NCBI GenBank assembly: GCA_033439795.1
Contig: JAUTDP010000004.1
Span: 3,224,001-3,288,000, forward strand
Source of the DNA: Sordaria brevicollis
Taxonomy: Eukaryota; Ascomycota; Sordariomycetes; Sordariales; Sordariaceae
DNA: 64,000 bases
Reading direction: 5' to 3'
Part shown: in pieces, positions 44,897-53,874 of the stretch
Layout of the letters: each line of letters begins with the position of its first letter
Position numbering within the stretch: position 1 is the stretch's first letter
Made by a program: the position numbers and the translations under genes
Notes under the pieces: model-generated
Seen by the model: the letters and a program-made list of their open reading frames with translations, nothing else
Database searches by the model: none
Told to the model about the DNA's origin: nothing

Positions 44897-46399
44897 CTAC
44901 TTCGGTGATTGTTGACCTTCGACCTGCCTCACATGATCAACGTCCAGTCCGGCCGCAGGAGCAGTAATAAGAGTGCAGTCGCCCGTGCCCATATCCGTGG
45001 CCGTAGGGGTAGCGCGAGCCTTTTCCTTCTTCGTATTCCACAACGGTCTCCCATCCTCATCAAACTCGGCCCACTGAAAGAACGAGCAAGCCTCCTTCCC
45101 AGGCACGTTCCCGGCATGACACATCCAAAAGTACCTGCCCCAGTTCTCCCTCTTCTTCTGCACGACCCTCAGCACCGTCGGGATCCCGCAAGCGCATCGG
45201 GGCGTGTACCGCGGATGAAATTCGGGCCGGTAGTCGCGGTACGTGACGTTTATGCGCCTCCGGCCCGCGATCGGGTGCGGGTCAATGGCCTGCGCCGGCG
45301 TCACGCAGTGTTTCCATCCTTCTTGCATGTCGGCGTGCATCACCAGCAAAGAGTTGTGCGGGAGGTGGATGGAGATTTGGCCTTCGTTTAGATCCTCCTT
45401 CACTTCTTTGTTGTCAGAGTCTCTGGGTAAGATCCTCCGCACCCGAAACTCGCGAGCCACGCCCAACGAAAGAGATCCGATCACCGCCCTCGGACCAAGG
45501 TACGTCAGCTGGTCGCTGTGCCAGCCCACGTTCTGCTCCGGCCCGTCGTACAGATTGACGAATGCTGCGTTGGGCGACCACGGCTCGGGCGATTGGTACT
45601 TGAGCTTCTGGCCGTTGTAGAGCGGATGAGTCCGGATGCGGGTTTGGATCTCCTCGTTGACGGCCGCCTGCACCAGCGGCCGCACTTTTTCCAGCTGAGG
45701 CGTCAACCGCCGGATGTCAGACAGACGGGCGCCGTTGTAGAAGTAGGCAGATTTCTGCTCGGCTAGCTCGTAGTCGCTCCCTACGAAGAAGCCGGACGTG
45801 TGAGGGCTGGAGACAACGTTGTCGAAGAGCTTGAAGGTGGTCTTGCCAAAGGTCTTGGCTTCTGCGAGGAGTTCGACCAAGAGTGCGTTGGCAACGTCCG
45901 CGGGCAGGAAGTTGTGGATGACGGTGCAGGGCGTGTGGGCGCTGATGTCGGAGGGGTCGTAGAGATGGAGTGTTGCTCCTTTGCGGGATAGGAGTTTGGG
46001 TTTCTTGGTGTTGGTGGTACTGCTACCTTCGGCAGTGATGGCAGATGGTACCGCAAAAGATCGCAAGGAAGCTTGAGAAGTGATTCCTGATACTTTCTTC
46101 TTGGCCACTGTTCCTGTTCCTGCAGATGGGACGGCTCCTTTCAAAGCCTCTGTCGCGGCTTCGACGGAACCATCGTGGGCGATCAGAAAATCCAGCAAGG
46201 TGTCATGGTCAAAGTCTGGATGGAGTGACGCAAGCATGGCCAACTTGGTATCTGTTGAGTCTCCATCGCTGTCGAGTAGATACTCTATTCCTTTATTGGG
46301 CACGTTGACTGGAGATTGTTGAGGTTGAGCTGTCGTCACGATGTTCTCGTCCAAACTTGAGTCGGCCTTTCTCTTGCCTCTCGTTACGAATCTATCCAT
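44897..46399 (-). CDS. AlkB-type 2OG-Fe(II) dioxygenase with N-terminal CUE and C-terminal GRF zinc finger
   Basis: Single exon, 500 residues. AlkB-family enzymes oxidatively remove alkyl groups from DNA or RNA bases using 2-oxoglutarate and Fe(II) (family knowledge). A CUE-like ubiquitin-binding segment lies at about 52-87 (TKLAMLASLHPDFDHDTLLD). The dioxygenase core carries the iron ligands H294-x-D296 (NVGWHSDQL) and H364 (WKHCVTP), and the 2-oxoglutarate Arg in RRRINVTYRDY (~380-390). NLYDGPEQNVGWHSD is typical of ALKBH2/3-like repair enzymes. A GRF zinc finger follows at about 400-446 with Cys 402, 404, 427 and 438, suggesting ssDNA binding. The ATG at 46399 is the first in frame. It is divergent from pex7. 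The catalytic set is intact, so activity is expected. Confidence 0.92.
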   Translation of the reverse strand: MDRFVTRGKRKADSSLDENIVTTAQPQQSPVNVPNKGIEYLLDSDGDSTDTKLAMLASLHPDFDHDTLLDFLIAHDGSVEAATEALKGAVPSAGTGTVAKKKVSGITSQASLRSFAVPSAITAEGSSTTNTKKPKLLSRKGATLHLYDPSDISAHTPCTVIHNFLPADVANALLVELLAEAKTFGKTTFKLFDNVVSSPHTSGFFVGSDYELAEQKSAYFYNGARLSDIRRLTPQLEKVRPLVQAAVNEEIQTRIRTHPLYNGQKLKYQSPEPWSPNAAFVNLYDGPEQNVGWHSDQLTYLGPRAVIGSLSLGVAREFRVRRILPRDSDNKEVKEDLNEGQISIHLPHNSLLVMHADMQEGWKHCVTPAQAIDPHPIAGRRRINVTYRDYRPEFHPRYTPRCACGIPTVLRVVQKKRENWGRYFWMCHAGNVPGKEACSFFQWAEFDEDGRPLWNTKKEKARATPTATDMGTGDCTLITAPAAGLDVDHVRQVEGQQSPK

Positions 46400-47107
46400 T
46401 GCCACGACTTGATGAAATGGGTCCAGATACCCGACATGTTTGAATTTCCTTTATCATGGCCGAGTTCGTGATGGCTGAAAACGGGCAGAACTGAGGATGA
46501 ACATCAAGTCCGAGTGGCTGACGCGTCGTTGAAAAGAGAATGAAAGAGAGACGTGATCGGGAAGTGACACAAGACGCGCTGTCACGGGGACTGGCTGGTC
46601 TTTTAATGCTGAGTGGCCGTCCCGTCTTTAACCCGACGTCATAGGCAAGCGCCAACCTACAATAGTCTAGCGGATATATCCTGTGGAGTTAACGCTGTTA
46701 CAGGGGTTCCACGCCCCGCGCTCATTCTGCGAGCCAGATCCCAGGCGCTTTTCCGGGGTAGGTGGAATGACAACCGAGGCTTCACTTGTTCCCCCAGTTT
46801 CGTCCAGTTATTTTCCTTCCTATTACAATTCCGATATTCGCAATTCTGTTAAACACAAGTCCGACGTCGCGCCTCACGATCACTCATACTCGACGAACCT
46901 TCGCAAACCTCCTATACGTCCCAGCCGCCGCCGTCGTCGCCCCCGCCGCAATCGTAACGCCGTTCACGACTTTCGCGAGGTCCATCACCTAGGCCGTGCA
47001 CCACTCCTACCGTTGGCAAGAGGTCGCGCGCCCACCTGTAACTCTACACTACAAATTCACGGGTAATGGGCAACACATAACAACTCCGCGTCTCGCTCTC
47101 TCTCAAC
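46400..47107. other. Divergent promoter region (AlkB gene / pex7)
   Basis: 0.7 kb between two divergent starts. A CG-rich CGCCGCCGTCGTCGCCC tract sits at about 46921..46945. The short frames are judged noise. Confidence 0.5.
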
Positions 47108-48292
47108 ATGGCGTCCATGCTGGAATTTCGTACCCCGGGCTACAACCCCTACGCCGTCAAATACTCGCCCTACTACGACTCGCGCCTAGCCGTCGCTACT
47201 GCCGCCAACTATGGCATTGTCGGAAACGGTCGCCTCTTCTGCCTTGGGTTGAGCGCAGCCGGCGTCCAGTGCGAAAAGACCTTTGAGACCAACGATGCCC
47301 AATATGACCTCGCCTGGTCCGAAATCAACGAGAACCAGCTCATTGTTGCTTGTGGCGATGGCTCCATCAAACTCTTCGACATTAACGTTGACAATTTCCC
47401 TGTGATGAACTTCCATGAACACAAGCGAGAAACGTTTTCGGTCTGCTGGAATCCTATAACCAAAGATAGCTTCATTTCGAGTTCATGGGATGGCACCGTC
47501 AAAGTGGTATGTACTTGTCCTCCAACCTACCTAACTCATAGCGCCCAACTTCAAACAGCTTGCGCACATACTTACTTTTTGTTTCCATTCTTCCAGTGGT
47601 CCCCAACGCGCAACGCCTCCATCAAAACCCTCCCCATCGGCTGCTGCACATACAGCACCTCCTACTGCCCCTCGAACCCGGCCCTCATCTCCGCCGTCTC
47701 CGCCGACTCCTCACTGCGCATCTTCGACCTCCGCACCCCCGTATCGGCCAAGTACCACCTGACGAGCGTGATACCCGTGCACGCGCCAGCCACGGGCGGG
47801 CAGGGCTACTCGCGGCTCGCCGACGGAACGATCTACTCGGGCGCGGTGCCCAACGAGGTGCTGACGCACGACTGGAACAAGTACAACGACACGGTGATCG
47901 CGGCGGCGGGCGTCGACCGCGTGATTCGCACTTTTGACATCCGCAACCCGGCCGGCGGACCGCTGGCCATCATGACGGGCCACGAGTATGCGGTCAGGCG
48001 CGTGGCCTGGAGCCCGCACGCCAGCGACATCCTTGTGAGCGCCAGTTACGACATGAGCGTGCGCGTATGGACGGACGGGTCGACGATGCCGCAGAACGTA
48101 AGGCACGCGGTGCCAAGCGGGCGCGAGCCCGACACCGTCCGCGCGGGAGCCCAACTGGGCCTTATGAACAGGCATACGGAGTTCGTCACGGGCGTGGACT
48201 GGTGCCTGTTTGGCACGGGTGGCTGGTGTGCGTCGGCGGGGTGGGATGAGAGAGTCCTACTCTGGGACGCCGCTTCTTTGCTACGTGGTTGA
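47108..48292 (+). CDS. pex7: Peroxin 7, PTS2 receptor for peroxisomal import
   Basis: PEX7 is a WD40 beta-propeller that binds the N-terminal PTS2 signal of matrix proteins and carries them to the peroxisomal docking complex (family knowledge). Exons 47108..47506 and 47597..48292 encode 364 residues. The start MASMLEFRTPGYNPYAVKYS and the GNGRLFCL segment are typical PEX7. Repeat ends are visible: DGSIKLFDI; SSSWDGTVKVWSP (created by splicing); DSSLRIFDLRTP; GVDRVIRTFDIRNP; SASYDMSVRVW; SAGWDERVLLWDA. The 90-nt intron is in frame and stop-free, so a retained form with 30 extra residues between blades is formally possible. Exon 2 shows strong G/C-ending codon bias. Confidence 0.95.
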   Translation: MASMLEFRTPGYNPYAVKYSPYYDSRLAVATAANYGIVGNGRLFCLGLSAAGVQCEKTFETNDAQYDLAWSEINENQLIVACGDGSIKLFDINVDNFPVMNFHEHKRETFSVCWNPITKDSFISSSWDGTVKVVCTCPPTYLTHSAQLQTACAHTYFLFPFFQWSPTRNASIKTLPIGCCTYSTSYCPSNPALISAVSADSSLRIFDLRTPVSAKYHLTSVIPVHAPATGGQGYSRLADGTIYSGAVPNEVLTHDWNKYNDTVIAAAGVDRVIRTFDIRNPAGGPLAIMTGHEYAVRRVAWSPHASDILVSASYDMSVRVWTDGSTMPQNVRHAVPSGREPDTVRAGAQLGLMNRHTEFVTGVDWCLFGTGGWCASAGWDERVLLWDAASLLRG

Positions 48293-49067
48293 ACGGGCCA
48301 AATTTGTGGAGAGGTATAAATAAGTGGCAAGTGAGAAAATGCCATCGAGTATCAACAGGTTGCCAAGGTGTTCTCTGAGCAAGGGAGCGGCAAATATTGG
48401 AAACGGAAAAGTTTTCGCAGCGGCCGGTGCTGAGAGGCTGCATGCTAGAAGTGCTTCACATGCGCAACGATACCCAAGGACTAAATTAGGGGAAATCCCA
48501 CATATCATGGGCAAGGCCAGAGATGAGAGATAGGAGTTGGAGGAGTGCGTTCCATGTTCCATGATTGGAGCTCATGAAGACAGACAGCTGTACAGGGGGA
48601 GTATCAACTTGACCATTCCTACACCGAGGGCGATTGACTGGGAAGGGCTGGTGTATTCAGACACAAAACAGAGCGTCGTTGCACGGTTTGGAGAACAGGA
48701 CTTCCTCCCCAGGATCAACGGCGAGTACATCATAGGATCCGCTGACACTATCGCCATGCGTTAGGGTGATTTGTACAAATATGAGTAGAAGAACAGCAGT
48801 CACTTGTAGTATAGACTAAAATGGTTGAAAGAGGTTTGAACAAATAACTGGTTGCCGATGCGGATCTGGAAGCTGTTCTTCGAACTCTCTGAACGAATAT
48901 GATCAATGCAGGTTATGGTCATTTGTCTAGGTTCTTTTTAGGTTGATGCCATCACAGGGCCGAAACTATTCTATGTCATTCGGGTCTTCCCTTCTCCTTT
49001 AGTTTCCCATCCCATCAGAATAATTCTTTCGATGGCAAAAGTACCATCTCAGCAATCCTCAAGAAAC
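48293..49067. other. Convergent 3' region (pex7 / NTF2-like gene)
   Basis: 0.78 kb between two convergent stops. Only short frames, none domain-like. Both 3' UTRs presumably lie here. Confidence 0.5.
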
Positions 49068-50197
49068 TCACGTCCACTTAGGCTTCCCGCCCCCTTCCCT
49101 CTTGATCCCCAGAGCTCTGACCAGCGGCTCCAACAACACCACTCCCACCACACACAAGATCGAGTTCCACACCTGAATGACATACCACACCCACGCTCCC
49201 GGGCTCGAAAACAAGAACTTGAGGAAGTCATTCACCTGGTAAAAGTCCTCCTGCTTGGTGATCAGGTATCGCTTGCTGCTGCCGCCCCCATTGACATCAT
49301 TGCTGTTGTCTTCGCCGCTTGCTCGAGCTGGAGAAGCTACAGGAGCGTTTTCCACAGCGATCGGGTTGCTAGGGTTGGGCGGGTGAACTATGGGAGTGCC
49401 GTCCTCCGTCTTCTCCGGTGTGGCGTCGCCGGCGGCTACCGAGGCATAGCTAGGTCCTTCTAGGGAGTCCGAGTAGTCTGAGTGGTAGTCACTGTCGGTT
49501 TCATGGTTTTGTTTTGAAGAATTCTTCCGAGTCTTGTTGCAGGGAAGACGACGGCGTAGATTCCCAGAGTTGCTATTGTTGTTCTTGAACTCGTCTTCGG
49601 GGACGAGGTGGAGAACTGTGACGAGGCGGACGGGGGCTTTGTGGAAGGGGAAGAACCAGATGGAAAATGTTTGGGCGATGTTGACGTAGAGGAGAGAGAG
49701 GCGTTGATCGAAAACTGCAGATTGTTGTCAGTTTGTTGGATCTTGAGTATTTCTGGTAGTATTCTACAGGTGTTAGTGACTTACCGGCCGATTCAACCTC
49801 GATGTCAATCTTGGGACTTAGGATTTTGTACCTGGAAATTTCATCACTGTTAGTCTGCCGCTCTTCCTAGCAACCTTCCCAACAGACCAAAACTCAAGGC
49901 CAATTTGCGGAGATCAACCTACCACTTGTAGACATAATGAATAAGCTCTCGTGAGTTCAGGAAGCCGTATCCAGGAATGTAGATTTTGTCGAAATGGGGA
50001 ACACGGCAGAAGGGGTGAACAAACGACGCCGAAGGGGTAAAATAGCGGTTAAGGGCTTCCTTCTGTTCTCGAGGGCTTCCCTGCGTAAGTGCTTTGATGA
50101 CACCGCGAACGTCCTTAACTGTAGGGTTTGGTCAACATACTGAATCCTGTTATGCTTCTTCCGTTGTCCGGGTCTTTGACTTACCTGGGTGCTCCAT
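49068..50197 (-). CDS. SigF-like NTF2-fold protein with C-terminal membrane segment
   Basis: Exons 50197..50185, 50118..49923, 49831..49785 and 49714..49068 give 300 residues. The first coding exon is only 13 nt (MEHP plus one base). Residues 5-150 look like an NTF2-like fold: VKDVRGVIKALTQGSPREQK, LNRYFTPSASFVHPFCRVPH, then WYKILSPKIDIEVESAVFDQ (joined across two introns) and IAQTFSIWFFPFHKAPVRLV. Fungal proteins of this kind are annotated as SigF-like NTF2-like; their role is not established. After a Ser/Asp-rich linker, YLITKQEDFYQVNDFLKFLF leads into a hydrophobic segment (WVWYVIQVWNSILCVVGVVL), a likely membrane anchor near the C-terminus. A GTGAGT directly overlaps the TGA stop region (49060s), so a further 3' exon cannot be excluded. 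Confidence 0.82.
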
Positions 50198-50800
50198 GCT
50201 GGGTAATGCTGTTCGGAATTCTGGTTCTGCAGTGGTGGTAATCGATGACGGATCGCTCAGGTGTTTCGATCCGAAGTAATAGTGTGGTGAGAAAATAGAT
50301 AGATAGTTGCTGTAACTATCACGAGTAGTAGGGAGATGAAGTTGATCGGAAGCACAAAGATCACAGCGAGGGTGCTTCATTAGCGAAGTTGATATAACGA
50401 CACTGCTGGTGATGTCATTGACAGAAACCGTGGAGAATTAGGTGTATCCGTTCGTCTGAAAGTTGCCAATTGCAGGCACCTTACAGGGATCTTTAAGCCA
50501 ATCTGCCGCCATTAGTGACGGCAGGAACGGGATGAACAGGGGCACGACAGCGGCACTTGCCTGCCCCCCCTTGTGTGGTGTCAAGTCAAGCCGTTAAGGG
50601 CAGCTGCATTGCAGCGCATGTGAATACAGTACAGCCAGGGAAGTGCCCCTACCCATCACTGTATGCGGTGACGCCACATGAACGACGGGATAGACGAGGA
50701 GAAGCAGAACAAAGTTCTACCAGTACCGTAGCGGGAAAACCTGCCTGGGGACAGGCCTTATTTCCCTTACTAAGGCTTTTAAGACTTGTTGTTTTTATAG
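50198..50800. other. Upstream region of the NTF2-like gene
   Basis: Presumed promoter of the leftward gene; unremarkable apart from a GCCTG/CAGGC mini-palindrome near 50741..50757. It merges into the fold-back element beginning near 50801. Confidence 0.45.
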
Positions 50801-51261
50801 GCCATGTTGAATCTGTAAGCGTTGTTGAGCTGAGGGAGGCCTCTGATTGGTCGATCCAGATGTGCACCAAAGTCCCCGTTACTCCTTCCCAAACTTCCAC
50901 TTCCTTATATCAAAGGAAAGATCGAAGCCCACTTTCAATCAATTGGGCCAGTGGCTCAATGGTTTTTGTCGTCGCTGTCTCTCTTCGAGTCGCCAGTTCG
51001 ATTCCAGATGGTGATAATAGTTTTTTTCCGCGCGGAAAGTTTCACGCGGTTGTGAATGCCCTCATCCGGATTTTGAAGCCAAAGTCCGCTACCGCTAAAT
51101 AAGAAGACTACTAAGAAGACTACTAAAAAGACTACTAAGAAGACCCCTATAACGGCTTTATAGAAGGCGTTATAGGGGTCTTCGGTTTTCTTATTTTACT
51201 CCAAAATCCGACCAATCAGAAGCCTCCCTCAGCTCAACAACGCTTATAGATTCAATATGGC
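50801..51261. mobile_element. Fold-back element with tRNA-like Pol III boxes
   Basis: Terminal inverted repeats of about 53 bp (50801..50853; 51209..51261) share GTTGTTGAGCTGAGGGAGGC and TCTGATTGGTCG with three or so mismatches; weaker similarity extends outward. Inside, an A-box TGGCTCAATGG (50952..50962), a B-box AGTTCGATTCC (50995..51005) and a T7 stop (51021..51027) make a tRNA-sized Pol III-like unit that does not fold as a tRNA. Then come three 12-bp AAGAAGACTACT-type repeats (51101..51136) and a 16-bp stem hairpin (51139..51183). No protein is encoded. It could be a MITE that captured a SINE or tRNA relic, or a SINE flanked by fold-back ends. Confidence 0.7.
51101..51183. repeat. Tandem 12-bp repeat followed by a 16-bp stem hairpin
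   Basis: Three tandem 12-bp units (51101..51136) run into GAAGACCCCTATAACG (51139..51154), which is perfectly complementary to 51168..51183 over a 13-nt loop. Lies inside the fold-back element. Confidence 0.85.
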
Positions 51262-51779
51262 TTGTTGTATATCTAAGGGACAAATATGCAACAACGCTTA
51301 TAAGCGGTTATAGGGCTTGTTTCGCTGCCTAGGTTCCCGCTGCGGTATGTATGCGCCTCACTGGGGATACTCAGATTGTCTTTCAAGGGAAGGTCGTGGA
51401 AGGATGACTAGTTTTGGCCGGACTATTTCGAGCTAGTCATACAACTCCAGACTATAACTTCCCGCAGTTGGAATTAATCCAAACAAGCAAATGACAAAGT
51501 AATGGGAATCGAGGATCACATACAGAAGTTTACATTCCATGAACCGTAAATCTGGGAATTTCCAACATCCTTCCATCCATCCAAGATCCAGAAATTGACA
51601 GTGTCAAGTACCGCTTACACGCCGAGAACGACTTGCCCAATACCATCCAGGGGCACCCCTTCAGATGAACACGCAGGGCGTCCCTTACATTTTGCGCCCA
51701 AACCCTATAAGTCAAGAGCCTCCCTCAACACAATTCCCATTTTGTCGTACCATGTCATGATCATTTTTCCTCATCACCA
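51262..51779. other. Intergenic, 3' of the membrane-protein gene
   Basis: Begins with a partial extra copy of the element's motif (ACAACGCTTATAAGCGGTTATAGGG, only part matching) near 51290..51314, then the 3' flank of the leftward gene. No gene is supported. Confidence 0.45.
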
Positions 51780-52895
51780 TCACTCCCTATGCCGGCTAAT
51801 ACTCCTCGACCTCCTCACCTCCCTCAATGTCTCACCCCCACCCGCAAACTCATCCGGTCTTATCTCACGATACCCGGAACTCCTCCTTCTCCTCGGCGGT
51901 CCTGGCGGCGACGACACACTACTTACATCCTCTTCCACCACGATCCGCTCTCGCTCATGAGGATGCGACGGCTCTGACGCTTCCACCACAATCGGTCTTG
52001 GCGGTGACCGTGATTCTGCCGCAGCCCCTGACCTCCTCGATTGCCGCTTTGTGCTCCTCCTCCTCTCGTCGATGATGATGCGCTCCGCAACTGGTGTTGG
52101 CTGCGGTTGTCCCATCGACCTCGACCGATGCCTTTCCTCCAAGACGATGTCGTTGCCTCCATGTCCATGTCCTCCATGCCGATGAGCATCGCCGGATCTA
52201 CCACGGCTGCGATGATCCGCCCTCCGAGTCGTTTTTGAAGTCCTACGAATCTCCACGGTCTCCCCCCCATCAAATTCGCCGGCCGAGGATGTGGACCCCC
52301 GCGACCGTGACCGGTTTCGTCTGCGAGATTTGTACAAGACACGGCTGCCGCCCGTCTCGCTATGATATGTGGAGGAGCGATGGCGGTGCCGCCTGCTTCG
52401 CCGCGTCACTACCGACTCGGTCCCGGCTCCAGACTCGCTGATGGCTGTTGAGTAGCCGCCCAGGTTGATGAGCGTGTAGATGAGAAAGAGGATGAGGATG
52501 AAGCCGGCGACGGCACCGAGCGTGATGCCCACTACGGCTCCTGGGGAGGGACTGGAGTCGAGGGCTCCGTAGTAGGCGGGGATGGTGGACGTTTCGGCGT
52601 ATTGGCGCGCGAGTACTACGCGGGTGGCTCGTTCTCGTTCGAGGGTGAGTGTGGATGGTGGCGGGTTTCCTGCGACTGCAAATGCTGCTGCTGCTGCTGC
52701 TGCTGTCCTTGCTTTTAGGGAGGATTCGTTCCAGCTTTCATGATGCAGAGTCGATTTATAGATTGAATTGCGCTTGGATGGTGACTCGGGTGACTTTGCG
52801 ATCTTGAAAACCTCATCAACCATGCGATCCAGGGCGCTCTTTTGCGTTGATGCGTCGCGGCGCTTCGCAGCTCGTTTGGGAGGTATTGGCGCCAT
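51780..52895 (-). CDS. Single-pass membrane protein with basic Arg/Ser-rich cytoplasmic tail
   Basis: Single exon, 371 residues, ATG at 52895; I do not recognise a named family. Residues 1-118 are basic then Ala rich (a seven-Ala run from a CTG/CAG repeat). One clear transmembrane helix lies at about 119-145 (GAVVGITLGAVAGFILILFL), with a Gly-rich small-residue pattern often seen in fungal single-pass sensors. The C-terminal ~220 residues are Arg/Ser/His rich with many RRS and RSRS motifs and two near-repeats, VAERIIIDERRR and HERERIVVEEDV, ending in RSRSISRHRE. No signal peptide is visible. An N-terminal intron or later start is possible, because homologous proteins of this layout often begin nearer the membrane segment. 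Confidence 0.7.
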   Translation of the reverse strand: MAPIPPKRAAKRRDASTQKSALDRMVDEVFKIAKSPESPSKRNSIYKSTLHHESWNESSLKARTAAAAAAAFAVAGNPPPSTLTLERERATRVVLARQYAETSTIPAYYGALDSSPSPGAVVGITLGAVAGFILILFLIYTLINLGGYSTAISESGAGTESVVTRRSRRHRHRSSTYHSETGGSRVLYKSRRRNRSRSRGSTSSAGEFDGGETVEIRRTSKTTRRADHRSRGRSGDAHRHGGHGHGGNDIVLEERHRSRSMGQPQPTPVAERIIIDERRRSTKRQSRRSGAAAESRSPPRPIVVEASEPSHPHERERIVVEEDVSSVSSPPGPPRRRRSSGYREIRPDEFAGGGETLREVRRSRSISRHRE

Positions 52896-53874
52896 CTCCT
52901 ATCGTTCACCGGGGTGCAAGAAAGGTGAAAGAGCTCCGGTTATTTTGATGGTAAGCCTACAATGTAATTGTTCGTCTCGTTCTGACAATCAGTTGTCGTC
53001 TGATGTTCGGCCAGGTGCTTCCGTCCGGTTCCTGCGTCCGTGGCGGGCGGGATAAGCCGAGACACGCGCAACTACCACAATTAGGTGCCGATCCGCCTCT
53101 TGTCGCAACAATCTCCGGAAAGTAGCGCCACGACTTGGGTATTGGATAGATAAATGTTGCCCCGACTGAGACTGATATCAGTGAACATGAAATCTTCGGG
53201 ACGAGTCCCCTAGTTTCCTGCTTTGTTATTGACGCGATGATCTGGCTGTTGTTACACCTATAGATAGGCGATGCCAGACAAACTTGCTCGGTTGGTCGCA
53301 GCTGTAACTCTTTGGTTTCACAGCTTGTGTAAGAGCTGTTGGAGCTTTCAGCCCGGGTGGTTCGGCCTCGCACCTCAAATCTGCCACGGAAGGGTTGACA
53401 ACACGCGTATTGTTCTACCTCTGGCGTGGCGCGGCCTAGTTTTCCCGCTGGATGAGGCTTTGTTTGTCACAAAACGAAACTGGGAAAGCTTTAACGATGA
53501 GTACATGAAAGGGACAGGGCGCAAATTTTGAACCAGCAATGGAAGCTCAAGGTATCTTCGCGGCACCGATATCGTGAGGTGGCAGAGTGGAGAGCTCTCA
53601 ACCTGTCGTGGGAGGCTGGGGATGCGCCATCGGACCGGGGTCATCGTCGATTCGGCAGGGGTGAGCCGAAGCGCCAAGAAATACAGCTTAAGGAACTTCA
53701 AGGTACCAAACCGATGACATCTACCAACTCTACAAGTTTGCGACATAAGGTGGTATCAAGTGGTTGAGCTATGATATTCTAAAAAGATCAGGCTTTTAAT
53801 ATGATTGTCAACCGTATCTTCTACTTTTCCCAACTCGACCTGTTATGGTAACTCCAGCAATGCTGTAACGGCAA
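52896..53874. other. Spacer between two leftward genes
   Basis: 0.98 kb: 3' flank of tsc1 and promoter/leader of the membrane-protein gene. Short frames only; no domain-like sequence. Confidence 0.5.

Noticed and set aside
50945..51017. Functional tRNA gene at the Pol III boxes of the fold-back element
   Set aside because: D, anticodon and T stems are mostly unpaired and no acceptor stem forms; reported only as a tRNA-like unit.
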